From the NCBI GenBank assembly GCA_002455255.1, contig DKKL01000029.1:17011-27563 (forward strand): DNA of 10,553 nucleotides, written 5' to 3'. Below are positions 1 through 10,000 of the stretch, in pieces. The notes under the pieces are model-generated. The model was not told the origin of the DNA. It ran no database searches and saw only the letters and a program-made list of their open reading frames with translations. The stretch comes from Candidatus Tepidiaquacellales bacterium UBA6667. Lineage in GTDB: Bacteria > Bacteroidota > Ignavibacteria > Tepidaquicellales > Tepidaquicellaceae. The stretch's first letter is position 1; every line of letters starts with the position of its first letter. A program made the position numbers and the translations under genes.

Positions 1-69
1 ATGAATATTAAAATTCTTGAAATTAAAGAAAAGTTGAAATCCGGAGAGATAAAAGTTATACCAAAATAA
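1..69 (+). CDS. possible C-terminal end of a truncated rightward gene
   Basis: Frame 1 is open from the first base to a TAA at 67-69 and would encode 22 residues ending in EIKVIPK. The stretch is rich in Lys, Glu and Ile and could be a final amphipathic helix. An ATG sits exactly at position 1, but the window edge more likely cuts a longer gene than marks a true 22-codon gene. The AT-rich non-coding sequence starting right after the stop fits a gene end. The protein cannot be identified from so few residues. The gene would converge on sprA. Confidence 0.25.
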   Translation: MNIKILEIKEKLKSGEIKVIPK

Positions 70-144
70 ACATTAGTTCTTGAAAGTTTTATACCCCGCA
101 AAATAACCCAAAAACGCATTTATTTATAAAATTATATACTCATT

Positions 145-186
145 TTGGATTACAATCCAATAATATTATAGTTTTTTTGGATTGTA
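145..186. repeat. cluster of three related inverted/direct half-sites
   Basis: TTGGATT (145-151) and AATCCAA (154-160) form a palindrome around a 2-base centre. TTGGATT recurs at 177-183, a 32-bp direct-repeat spacing. TACAATCCAA (151-160) is also the perfect reverse complement of TTGGATTGTA (177-186), giving a 10-bp stem with a 16-base spacer. The middle half-site can therefore pair with either neighbour. The cluster lies between two gene 3' ends, so an RNA hairpin or terminator for the left gene is as likely as a protein-binding site. The repeats themselves are certain; their role is not. Confidence 0.6.
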
Positions 187-227
187 TTCCGTTTTGATTA
201 TATTTTTCATTTAACAATTGGAATTAA

Positions 228-260
228 AAATGCCTGTTCATAAAAAATGAACAGGCATTT
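228..260 (-). terminator. rho-independent terminator of sprA
   Basis: A perfect 14-bp stem (228-241 with 247-260, core ATGCCTGTTCAT/ATGAACAGGCAT) encloses a 5-base loop. Read leftward it begins 24 bases after the sprA stop codon, and the stem runs into a T tract (ATTTTTAATT). The T tract in the other direction is weaker (CATTTAAAC), so it mainly serves sprA, though it may also stop transcripts arriving from the left. Confidence 0.88.
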
Positions 261-284
261 AAACTTAAATAAATAACCAATCAT

Positions 285-3200
285 CTACTGAATACTTATC
301 CTAATATTCAAACCACCCTCATTTGATGTTCTCGGGATTGTTGCCGCAGTATTTTCTGTTGGTTCAGTTCTGATGTATTTATAAAATAACTGCATCTGAA
401 CTTTTTGACTAAGACTATACTGAATCGCAGGGTTGAAAGTTGTTACTACAGACCCATTACCCGGTAATTTTTCTCTGTTGTTAACAGCGTTGATTGAATA
501 TCTGTAATCAACAGGAGTATTATTTGTTTTTGAAAAACTTACCGAGAATGAAATATCATTTTGTAATGATAATCCAAAAATCGGAATTTCAAAACCGGAT
601 TTAGTAAATGTTGCATTCAAACTTAAGTCATTTGTCTTCGTGGTCTGAATTAAACTTGATGCCGGATAAAGAGAATTTGTTGAAGTAGAACTGATTCTGA
701 AATTTGCATTTAAACTGCCTCCGAAAGTTTCTTTAAATGTAATATTCATTCCAAACAATGGATTGAATCCTTGAGTAATTGATAACTGCTGAGGTATTAA
801 CGAACTTGTTAAATCAACACTGTATCTTTCAAGGAAATCTGAATTGAACGCATTATCAATACTTACTGCCTGTGCGAACTGGGCAAACAACGGAAATTTC
901 TCCACTCCTGAAATTGATAAACTCCAGTTGGGGAAAGGAAAAGAGCCAACATCAGATTTAAACGCCTGAGTGATATTATTAATATTTTCAGTTGAATTTG
1001 CTGAAGGTGTATAATTAAAGTTTTCAACATCACCCGGGAAGAATATTGAAATAGAATTTGAGTTTGAACTGCTTTTTGATGTTTGAACTCCCAACAGTCC
1101 CTGTTCATTTGTGATAAATGAACCACCGTTATTGAATCCCCATTTCTTTTTAAAAGTTAAATTCATTCTGATGTTATTAGGGAAAATCGGAGAAATCGTA
1201 CTTGTAAGAGAGATTTCATTTTGCAAATCAAAATTTTCCTGAATCTGTAAACCCGGCACTCTGTTTCCCGGAAACTGAGAAAAACCTAACTGATAAAATC
1301 TCGATGGTCCAAATTCTTCTTTTGTAGTTGGAGATAACCAAAAATTACCAAAACCCGGTCTGCCGATTACTCCCTGATTTCGTACTAAATTTGCCTGTGT
1401 AAATGCAACTGTTACATTTTCAGGAAAGAAGGTACCAAATACTTTAAACAAATCTAAAATATTCTGTGAACTCTTAATCGTATCTGAGGAAGCACTCCTT
1501 AGTCTTCCGGGATTCTGTTCACCACTGCCTTTAAAAATATTTAAAACTTCTGTCAGCTTTAATGTGGCATTTGCTGTTAAGTTATTTGAATACCCTACAT
1601 TATATCCTATGTTTTGTGTAGTGTTCGGGTTAGTCCATCCGTAAGTAACTGAATAGTTACCACCAAAATCTAAAAATTTATTTACAAAAGGTATATTAAA
1701 TTTCGGATTAAAAGTTGTTGTCTGCTGATAGTCAAGATCTTTACCAAAATTAATAAATGCATTATTAAAGAAAATTTGATCCAATACCTGATTTTCAGGG
1801 CGTTGAGTTTGTAAACTGTCACCAAAAGTTTCAAACTCTCTCAAGTCACTTCCAACTTTAAATCTGTAATTACCGGACATATCAACAATCCAGTTTTCAA
1901 TAAACTTCCAATCAAAACCGAATCCCCTGTTCGCATTAAAATTTCTGCTTGTAGGATCTTCAATGTTAAGTGCTCTTTGTTTTCTTTCTTCCCTGTTTCT
2001 GTTGAAATCAGTGCTTGCATTAAAATTATTTGAAAACAGAGGGGCAAGTGGCAAGAATGGTAAGGTTAAATAAATTTTACCTTCTTTGTAATTATCACCA
2101 AGATTAAAAATTCTTCCGATATTTAAATTTAAATTATCCGCCATTCCAAAATCAGTTACAAAGTCAACACTTCCTCTAATATCAAAGTTATCTCTTTTTT
2201 CATAGGTGACATCTCTCGAACTTCCGAAAGTCGCAGTGAAATTATATGCAAACCTGTTTACAATATTTTTTACAAAGAAATTATTGCTTGGGAACTGTAA
2301 CCTCATCCCTTGCACACCGAGTTCATTTCTAATCTCAAGTGTTTGTGATTCAAGATCAATATTATTTGCGAGTCTTTCAGCAAGCACAGGGTCTCCTGTT
2401 TGCTGTAAAATCTGATTATATCTTCTTATTCTTGCTTCTTCGATATCTATATCAGTTCCCGGATAATATCTCGGTTTATAAATAGCTTCACTGTGTCTGA
2501 AAGTTACGGGCAGAGTCAGAAAATCTTTCCACTCTTCAGAGAATATAGAAGACAAAGCATTGTTTAAAAATTTATGAACATTTATAGTTCCACTAAAATC
2601 CCACGCCTGCGAAGTTCTCCGAGAGCCGAACCTACCGTCTAATGCATGGAAGTTTGGATCGGTCTTTGAAAAATTGAAATTCAAATTCATAAAATCAGCA
2701 AACTTAACTCCCGCGTTTATATTGAACGCATAACCGTTATTATCTTCTACATTTAAAACACGAATCTCATTAAACCAAACGCTTCCAGTAATACTCGCAT
2801 TAAACGCCTGCCGGTTTTTTTCAACACCAACTGAAATCTGTCTGATTGATGTAAGTAATGGATTTCCTTTTATAACATAGAAAGATCCCGGCGGACCGTT
2901 TGGCACGGGAAATTCTGTAGTATTATTTATGGAATCCTGTAAAATCTTAAATGCTGTCAAATCTGCAAAATCAATCGTAACTTCATTGAGAGGATTCCAA
3001 GGTGTACCGGGTCTTACATCGGGATGAATAGGTGCTCTGTATTCATAATAGTTTAATGAATCTGTTCCAAGTCTTACAAGCATCCATGCATCAAAAATAG
3101 TTTCAGTTGAATAGTTAAAAGTTGGATCACCGTTTACAAATAATTTTAGTTTTCTGTAGCTGAATAAATCTAATGGTTGCATTCTGTAATCTTTTACAGC

Positions 3201-6200
3201 AAGTTTTCTTTCACCATCAATCAAATCAAATACATCAAGTGATAGTGATGCTTCATTTGAAAGTAAACTTTGACCTGATTGTTGCTGAACTCTTTGTCTT
3301 AATATATCTCCGGGTACAGGACTTCTGTAAATTTGAGGAGTTTCTTCCAAACTCACAATAGATATATTATAAGTCGTGTCATTTTTATTTGGTTTAGTCC
3401 ATTGGTTTCCGACTAAATTGAAATCATATAAACTGAACTGTACTCTCTGTGACAATCCTTTAAGATAAAATCTAGCAAACTCAATATTGTTCAGTGTGGG
3501 ATTTCCAATGGCGCTTGTGTATTCATTTAATGGGACTCTGATAGATACCCAACCGTTTCTTCCTCTTCCGGATATAAACTGATTGTTATTTGTATCAAGA
3601 GGAATTTCGTAACTGAAATATACATTTGGTGTACTTACAGATCCGCTTGTTCTGTCAAGATCTTCCGTGTCAGGTCTGTTTCCACCTTCTTTATCCCTGT
3701 TATCCTGAGTTCCGTTAATTCTGTCGATGTCAAAAGTAGTACCGGTTGAATTATCATCACCTGCAGGGTCACCAAAAGGAAAACTATTCACAGTTAAAGT
3801 AGGATCATTATTCCCGGAAATCAATCTGTATTCTGCTAATTCTTCTTCATTCGTTTTATAATCAACACCTAAGTCTTCTGTAATTTCAAGAATATCATTA
3901 TTATTCTGATCTTCCGTATCCATAATTCTGTTATACAAAGCATCTTTGGAAAATCTTCCAAGTTCTACCACAAACTTTCCTGTTCTCAGTGCTGTTAGCT
4001 GAGAACTGTCAAGCTGAATATTAAATTCTATAAAATTAATATTTTCGTTTAATAAATCTGTTGACGTAGTGTTTAGGTATTTCATCACACCATTCCAGTT
4101 AGATGATCTGTCAATATTAGGGAAAAATTGTCCGTCGCCGGGAGTATATGTATTTGAATAGTTATAGGTAGCTCTTGAATTAGGATCAAAATCTATGATA
4201 AATGGAGTAATAGATTCCTGTCCCGGTTGAACATCTCTGCTTGGATAAATATCTTTAATATTTGCAGCATTTGGAAGATTATACCATCTCAGTTTTGCTC
4301 TTTTCATAAATCTTAATGAATCATTCATACCTAAATCCATATCCTGAGGAATGGAAGCAAATGTCCATGAACTGTAATTTGTGCCAAGTGATACAATTTT
4401 TTTAGAACCTTCCATATCATCTACGTATGCTACTGACTCGTTATTATCAGAAGGAATTGCAGACCGTTTAGTATTTGGGTCCGGAGCTAAATATGCAAGT
4501 TCACCTTTGAGAGTAAACTCAGATTCTTCTTTTGTATTATATCCGGGCAATAGATTTACAACTCTCGTAAGCCATTTTGATTTTATTCTCGATGTAAAAT
4601 CAACTCCAAAAACTGAGTTATTGGTTGGTTCTTCACCAATCCTTACTTTATCATTTAAAGTTTCCTGTTTAAGATTTACAAAAGTAAAACCTAAAGAATT
4701 ATTTTCATCAATTTTATAATCACCTCTTAACCCTATAAGAGTTTTAGAAGCTAACTGAAATAAATCATTCGTTTCATAAGTTATTTTTAATTCCGTAGAT
4801 GCAAGTGCTGCAGCATTTTTGATAATTACGGTACCTGTAGTATAATCAACAGAATAATCAATATTTTCATTTAAAGGAGAACTCCCGATTAAAACTTTAA
4901 CAGAACCCGGGACAACGTTTAGACCTAAACTTATAGTGCTTGATAAACCGGCTTCACCTTTTGCTCTTCCTTGTAAAACATACCTGTTTGCATTAGTTGC
5001 GTTTTGAGCATCAAGTTTTCTGTTAGTGTATAACTGGGAATAATAAAATACTGAATCAACACCTTCTCTAATCAGATTTTCCCAAAATGGTCGTAAAGTC
5101 GGAAATATCACATCACCGGTTGACCTGTTGATAGTTAAACCATTTATAAAATCAAACTGATCATCGGGTCCTCCTGTTCTTGTATTTCCTGTATATCTGT
5201 CAATATCAAGCATTGTGGATAAAGATTTATTCGCTCCCGGTAGATTTGGATTATAAATACCATCATTAAAATATAGTGCTTTTAATTCAAAACCTGTTTC
5301 AATAATTCTTGATACCGGTAATCTGTAAATATTCTTCATCATTTTTTCCCAAGCAAGTGGCGTTAATACCGGATCAATTATATTACTTTTAACAAGTTTT
5401 AAAATTAAAGTATCGGATGACTGGACAGAATAACCCGGAGTTCCGAATGATAAACCGCTTTGCGTTTTATAAGCAATAGCAACTGCATAGTTCTGAGGAA
5501 TATTAGTTTTAAGAGTTATAAATCCTGCATCTTCATCTATTTCGTAGTCAATATTTTTAGTCAGTTTTTTAAAGAAACTTGCATATCTCACACCTTGAAT
5601 TTCCTGTATATTGTAATATGATGTATCATAACCGTTCGTAGGAATTGGAGGTAAATCTATATGAGTTACAGCAAATCTTTTATTTGTTTCTGTCTGTGGT
5701 GATTGCACCCAAACTTCCAATGCAGTTTCGTCAGCAATAATTCTGTTTTCAGTTACAAATGGAGTATAGTTTGAAGATGTACTGTTATACTTTTCCAAGA
5801 AACTTCTTTTATATAATGTATCAATAAAATAGTGATTAGTGGAATAATCATATACATTAATAGTAAACTGCTGGTCTGCGGCTCCACCGGTAAAATCTTT
5901 TGTTTCCTGCTTACTTTTCTTTTGAGAGAAAACAGTCGAAAGCGAAAGTGGACCTAACTGGAATTCACCTTTAACACCAAACAACGCCTGAGTAGATTGA
6001 ATTAATCCGGAATTAGTTGTGAGCGATACGTTTCCTGCTTCAATTCTTTTTATCACCTCATCAGCATAACCTTCATATTTAATCTTTAGTTGATTTTCAA
6101 AATCAAATACCCTCTGAGTATTCCAGTCAGCATCAATAGTTAACTTATCTCCAATTGTACCTTTCGCTGTTACAAAAACTTCCTGTTTGAAGTTTATATT

Positions 6201-6899
6201 ATTCTGTGTGTTTGATGCCTGAGTTGTTACTAACTGATCAGCGGTTATGTTTTGATATGAAGCCGTAATATCTATGTTACCATTAATTCTTAAACTAACA
6301 GTAGGAGGTCCGAAAATTGTTTCTGTTTTAAAAGGTAGAGGAATTGTAATATCAGTGAACTTCTCAAATAGTTGAGTTAAATCATCAGTAACAAATCCCT
6401 GATATTTTTCTCTGAATATTTCGTCAAAAATACTTTTTTGATTTACCTGAGATAATGTTTCAATATATTCATCAAGAGGAATTACAAGAGGAATTTTCAG
6501 ATTGAAATCAAGTATTGTTTCAGTAATAATAACTTTTGAACTGTCAAATTTTACTGAAAACTCAACACGCCCCGAATTTTCCAATAGTAGAGGATGTGAA
6601 TATTCATCAACTTCTGAAATTGGGGAATATTCACCATCATAAGTGAAATATTTAATTCTCGCTGTAGAGTCAACCGGCAAATTTCTCAAAGAATCCTGAA
6701 TTGCCTGTAAAGAATCATTAACTCTAACGTCAATTGAGTCGCCGTATTCATAGTTGAAACCGGTGCCTCTGTCCCAATCCCTTCTTCCCTGTCCGTTTGC
6801 GGAACTTGAAAATAACATTATTGTTAAAAGAAGGATTGATGAAAACCCAATTAACGATTTCAGTGATATTATATGTTTTTTAACTTGAAGAACTGTCAA
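285..6899 (-). CDS. sprA: SprA/Sov, type IX secretion outer-membrane translocon
   Basis: This is the giant outer-membrane barrel through which type IX secretion cargo leaves the cell. In Flavobacterium johnsoniae the homologue is a single-chain 36-strand barrel that works with PorV and a plug protein; it is needed for secretion and gliding. The 2204 residues are somewhat shorter than the roughly 2400-2500 of F. johnsoniae SprA and P. gingivalis Sov. A signal peptide spans residues 1-36 (KK near the N-terminus, hydrophobic core 16-30, likely cut ANG|Q). Family landmarks in order: FDFEN (265-269) and EAGNVSL (287-293) of the SprA N-terminal region, MMKNIY (520-525), VPGSVKV (663-669), AYVDDMEGS (824-832) and PDTEDL (1076-1081). 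The second half is amphipathic beta-strand sequence rich in Asn, aromatic residues and Thr, ending in NIRISIQ. I see no cysteine in the whole chain. The start is TTG at 6897-6899: an in-frame TAA lies at 6924-6926, and the first downstream ATG (codon 28) would remove the signal peptide. No Shine-Dalgarno is visible. No other T9SS gene is in the window. Confidence 0.96.
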   Translation of the reverse strand: MTVLQVKKHIISLKSLIGFSSILLLTIMLFSSSANGQGRRDWDRGTGFNYEYGDSIDVRVNDSLQAIQDSLRNLPVDSTARIKYFTYDGEYSPISEVDEYSHPLLLENSGRVEFSVKFDSSKVIITETILDFNLKIPLVIPLDEYIETLSQVNQKSIFDEIFREKYQGFVTDDLTQLFEKFTDITIPLPFKTETIFGPPTVSLRINGNIDITASYQNITADQLVTTQASNTQNNINFKQEVFVTAKGTIGDKLTIDADWNTQRVFDFENQLKIKYEGYADEVIKRIEAGNVSLTTNSGLIQSTQALFGVKGEFQLGPLSLSTVFSQKKSKQETKDFTGGAADQQFTINVYDYSTNHYFIDTLYKRSFLEKYNSTSSNYTPFVTENRIIADETALEVWVQSPQTETNKRFAVTHIDLPPIPTNGYDTSYYNIQEIQGVRYASFFKKLTKNIDYEIDEDAGFITLKTNIPQNYAVAIAYKTQSGLSFGTPGYSVQSSDTLILKLVKSNIIDPVLTPLAWEKMMKNIYRLPVSRIIETGFELKALYFNDGIYNPNLPGANKSLSTMLDIDRYTGNTRTGGPDDQFDFINGLTINRSTGDVIFPTLRPFWENLIREGVDSVFYYSQLYTNRKLDAQNATNANRYVLQGRAKGEAGLSSTISLGLNVVPGSVKVLIGSSPLNENIDYSVDYTTGTVIIKNAAALASTELKITYETNDLFQLASKTLIGLRGDYKIDENNSLGFTFVNLKQETLNDKVRIGEEPTNNSVFGVDFTSRIKSKWLTRVVNLLPGYNTKEESEFTLKGELAYLAPDPNTKRSAIPSDNNESVAYVDDMEGSKKIVSLGTNYSSWTFASIPQDMDLGMNDSLRFMKRAKLRWYNLPNAANIKDIYPSRDVQPGQESITPFIIDFDPNSRATYNYSNTYTPGDGQFFPNIDRSSNWNGVMKYLNTTSTDLLNENINFIEFNIQLDSSQLTALRTGKFVVELGRFSKDALYNRIMDTEDQNNNDILEITEDLGVDYKTNEEELAEYRLISGNNDPTLTVNSFPFGDPAGDDNSTGTTFDIDRINGTQDNRDKEGGNRPDTEDLDRTSGSVSTPNVYFSYEIPLDTNNNQFISGRGRNGWVSIRVPLNEYTSAIGNPTLNNIEFARFYLKGLSQRVQFSLYDFNLVGNQWTKPNKNDTTYNISIVSLEETPQIYRSPVPGDILRQRVQQQSGQSLLSNEASLSLDVFDLIDGERKLAVKDYRMQPLDLFSYRKLKLFVNGDPTFNYSTETIFDAWMLVRLGTDSLNYYEYRAPIHPDVRPGTPWNPLNEVTIDFADLTAFKILQDSINNTTEFPVPNGPPGSFYVIKGNPLLTSIRQISVGVEKNRQAFNASITGSVWFNEIRVLNVEDNNGYAFNINAGVKFADFMNLNFNFSKTDPNFHALDGRFGSRRTSQAWDFSGTINVHKFLNNALSSIFSEEWKDFLTLPVTFRHSEAIYKPRYYPGTDIDIEEARIRRYNQILQQTGDPVLAERLANNIDLESQTLEIRNELGVQGMRLQFPSNNFFVKNIVNRFAYNFTATFGSSRDVTYEKRDNFDIRGSVDFVTDFGMADNLNLNIGRIFNLGDNYKEGKIYLTLPFLPLAPLFSNNFNASTDFNRNREERKQRALNIEDPTSRNFNANRGFGFDWKFIENWIVDMSGNYRFKVGSDLREFETFGDSLQTQRPENQVLDQIFFNNAFINFGKDLDYQQTTTFNPKFNIPFVNKFLDFGGNYSVTYGWTNPNTTQNIGYNVGYSNNLTANATLKLTEVLNIFKGSGEQNPGRLRSASSDTIKSSQNILDLFKVFGTFFPENVTVAFTQANLVRNQGVIGRPGFGNFWLSPTTKEEFGPSRFYQLGFSQFPGNRVPGLQIQENFDLQNEISLTSTISPIFPNNIRMNLTFKKKWGFNNGGSFITNEQGLLGVQTSKSSSNSNSISIFFPGDVENFNYTPSANSTENINNITQAFKSDVGSFPFPNWSLSISGVEKFPLFAQFAQAVSIDNAFNSDFLERYSVDLTSSLIPQQLSITQGFNPLFGMNITFKETFGGSLNANFRISSTSTNSLYPASSLIQTTKTNDLSLNATFTKSGFEIPIFGLSLQNDISFSVSFSKTNNTPVDYRYSINAVNNREKLPGNGSVVTTFNPAIQYSLSQKVQMQLFYKYIRTEPTENTAATIPRTSNEGGLNIRISIQ

Positions 6900-6940
6900 A
6901 AATTTTAGATTTTGCTGTACAATTTAATTCATAGGCAATT

Positions 6941-6971
6941 TTTATAATTTAATTTATAAACCCGATAGCAA
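6941..6971 (-). promoter_or_regulatory. candidate sprA promoter
   Basis: Read leftward, TTGCTA (6966-6971) is followed 19 bases later by TATAAA (6941-6946), and the sprA TTG start lies about 40 bases further on. The spacing is slightly long for a sigma-70-type promoter. The Bacteroidota consensus TAnnTTTG was not found. The TATAAA overlaps a short AT-only palindrome (TTTATAA 6941-6947, TTATAAA 6954-6960). In sequence this AT-rich such boxes arise by chance, so this is only the best candidate. Confidence 0.22.
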
Positions 6972-7002
6972 AAACATTTACCTACTTTAAAATCAAATCT
7001 CA

Positions 7003-7031
7003 TTGCTTATTTATAACTTATTACTTATTTG
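7003..7031 (+). promoter_or_regulatory. candidate promoter of the peptidase-barrel gene
   Basis: TTGCTT (7003-7008) and TATTTG (7026-7031) are separated by 17 bases and lie 37 bases before the ATG at 7069. TATTTG recalls the Bacteroidota -7 element TAnnTTTG but lacks the two spacer bases. The leader to the ATG is A/T-rich with no Shine-Dalgarno. The upstream hexamer resembles the TTGCTA of the divergent sprA candidate. Confidence 0.2.
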
Positions 7032-7068
7032 TATTTCTGCAAATTAAAACTAAAGTATTCTTTTATCA

Positions 7069-10000
7069 ATGATTAAAATAAAATATATTTTTCTTTTATT
7101 CTTGTTTTTTGTTTTTGTTCCATATTCGGTGAAAGCTCAGTTTGACCCTCACCCGGAACTCGACTGGTTCACAATTGAAACTCAGCATTTTATTATCAAC
7201 TATCACAGTGGAACGGAAAGAACTGCAAGAACAGTTGCGAAAATTGCTGAGGATGTGTATGGACCAATAACATCTCTCTATCAACATAAACCAACATCTA
7301 AAACAACTTTTATCATTACTGATGTCTCCGATATTGCAAACGGTGCTGCAGACTATTTCGGTAACAGGATTTCTATTTTTGCATCACCTCTTGATTTTGA
7401 TTTAAGAGGCACGCACAATTGGCTTAGAAATGTTATCACACACGAATTTACACATATCGTTCAGATTCAAACAGCAATGAAATTTGCTCAGGAACTTCCT
7501 GCTTTTTATCTGCAGGTTCTTGACTATGAAGAAGAAAGAAGACCTGATGTATTATATGGATATCCAAATGTTATAGTTTCATACCCTATTGCAGGTGTAA
7601 CTGTTCCCGCATGGTTTGCCGAAGGTACTGCTCAGTATCAAAGACAACAGTTATCATATGATTACTGGGATGCTCACAGAGATATGATATTGAGAATGCA
7701 GGTTCTTGGTGCAAAAATGCTGACTTGGAATGAAATGGGACAGTTTGCTTCTATAACTTCTTTAAAGGCAGAATCTATTTATAATTCAGGTTTTGCACTT
7801 ACAAGATATATTGCGGAAAAATACGGTGAGGATAAATTAAGAACGATAACTGATGGTCTTGCTGAATTATCTAACTGGAGTTTTGATGCTGCTTGCGAAG
7901 ATGCGATTGGAATAAACGGACAACAACTGTATAATGAATGGCAAAAATATTTACAGACTGAATATAACAACAGAGTTGCAGGAATAAGAGAAACAGAAAT
8001 TAAAGGTGAATTTATTGAAAAGAAAGGATTTGCAAATTATTATCCAAAGTTTTCACCTGACGGTTCAAAAATTTCTTATTTGTCAAATCAGGATTTTGAT
8101 TATGGAACAACGGGTTTAATGCTATATGATGTTGCAACAAAGAAATCTAAAATTTTGACAGCACCTGTAGCAACTTCTTATTCCTGGCATCCGGACGGAA
8201 ATAAAATAATTTTTGCAAAAAGAAATACTCCTCCAACAATTCACCATGTAACAGTTTTTGATTTATATGAATATAATATTAAAACTGAAAAAGAAACCAG
8301 ACTTACAACTAATATGCGTGCGTATTCTCCGGCTTATTCTCCGGATGGAAAATTGATTTGTTTTGTTGTTAATAAAGACGGGACATTAAATTTACAAATA
8401 GCAGATGCAAACGGGAAAAATAATGACCCTATAACAGCGTTTAACGATGGAGAGCAGGTTTATAATCCCGTATTCACAAAAGATGGGAAGCATATAATAT
8501 TTGATTTTGCCTGGAAGGAGTCAAGAAAACTTGCAAAGATAAATATTGAAACGGGTGATATGGAATTCATAATAGATAAACCCGGAGTGGATGCAAGAAA
8601 TCCTGAACTTTCAGCTGACGGTAAAACATTATATTATTCTTCAAGCGAAACAGGAATATTTAATGTTTATTCATATAACTTTGATACTAAAGAAAATAAA
8701 CAGCTTACAAATGTTCTTGGAGGTGCGTTTATGAGTTCTGTTGATAATAACGGAAATCTTGTTTACTCATCTTATGAAACAGACGGTTATAAAATTTCTT
8801 TGTTTAATGATTATTCAATTTCTACTAACAGGAGCATAATTTCTTATGACAGATTTCCTAAGCTGATTGAGAAATATGCATCTGAAGATTCATTGTCTTC
8901 GGAAGGAAAAAATAAATTCAACTGGAGAGAGTTAAGAAATTTTGATGACAGCAATATTCCTGAATATAATTCAAAACCTTATACTTCCCAGTTCACACAA
9001 CTTTCTTTTTTCCCGGTATTGAGATATGACAACTATACCGAAGATAATAGTTTTCTTGATGACTTGAAACCGGGATTGTATATTTATTCTGATGAAATGC
9101 TAAGCAGATTTTCAATTTTTGGTGGAGCGTCTATTAACAAACGAGGTGAGCGTGATTTATTTATGCAATTTACATATAACAATGGTGTTCCGTTTTTTCA
9201 TGATTTTTTTACGCGAGAGCTTCAGTTCGTCCCACAGTTTTCACTTGAAGGGTATAATGTTACAAGAAAAACAACTGCTGATTTGATTGCGAGTGTTGAT
9301 ACGCTTGGTGTTGGTGTTGAATACAATCTGCTTGCACTTGATTTTTCTATGGCTTGGAAAATGTTCAATATAAATCATGATTTTAAATTTAAATATTCTG
9401 TTCAGAAATATTCATCCATTATAAGCCCATTTGTCATTCCTCAATCCGGAATATTCGTAAGGTCATCATCTGATGATTATTTTAAATCAAATTCATTCGG
9501 ATTGGAATATAATTTTGATTTTACATATCCGACGAAGAATTCTGATATAAATCCTGTTGGCAGGAAAGTGAAATTAAAATATGATTATGAATTGTCTGAT
9601 ATCAATCCCGAGCTTGAAGTAACAGATGACGGAAGATTAATTTCAAGATTTCAGAGCAATAAACTTCATAAAGTTGAAGGTGAATGGTTGGAGTCATTTG
9701 GGTTATTTAACAATGAACATTCCTTATCAGTCAAACTTTATGGGGCTTCAGTATTAGGTCCTCAGGTGGATGATTTTTATAATTATTATGTATCCGGTTT
9801 ACCGGGAATGAAAGGATATCCTTTTTATTCACTTGGTGGAGGAAGAGCAGCAAGTTTAAATGTAACCTACAGACTACCGTTATTACAAAATATTGATTTC
9901 AGATTATCACCGGTTTATTTTGATAAATTGTATTTGTCACTTTATGGAGATTATGGGTATGCCTGGAATGGCAGTGATGTAAGTCTGAGTGATTTCAAAA

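Noticed and set aside
863..2415. Shorter open frames on both strands (863-1126, 1841-2047, 2206-2415)
   Set aside because: They lie wholly within the sprA barrel region in other frames and are explained by it.
4381..4719. A 112-codon open frame on the plus strand inside sprA
   Set aside because: It is the antisense shadow of a well-supported sprA region containing the AYVDDMEGS motif, and its translation has no recognisable features.
7096..7970. Minus-strand frames of 63 codons (7096-7287, 7779-7970)
   Set aside because: They are antisense to the peptidase domain, whose HEFTH and WFAEGTAQY motifs fix the true frame.
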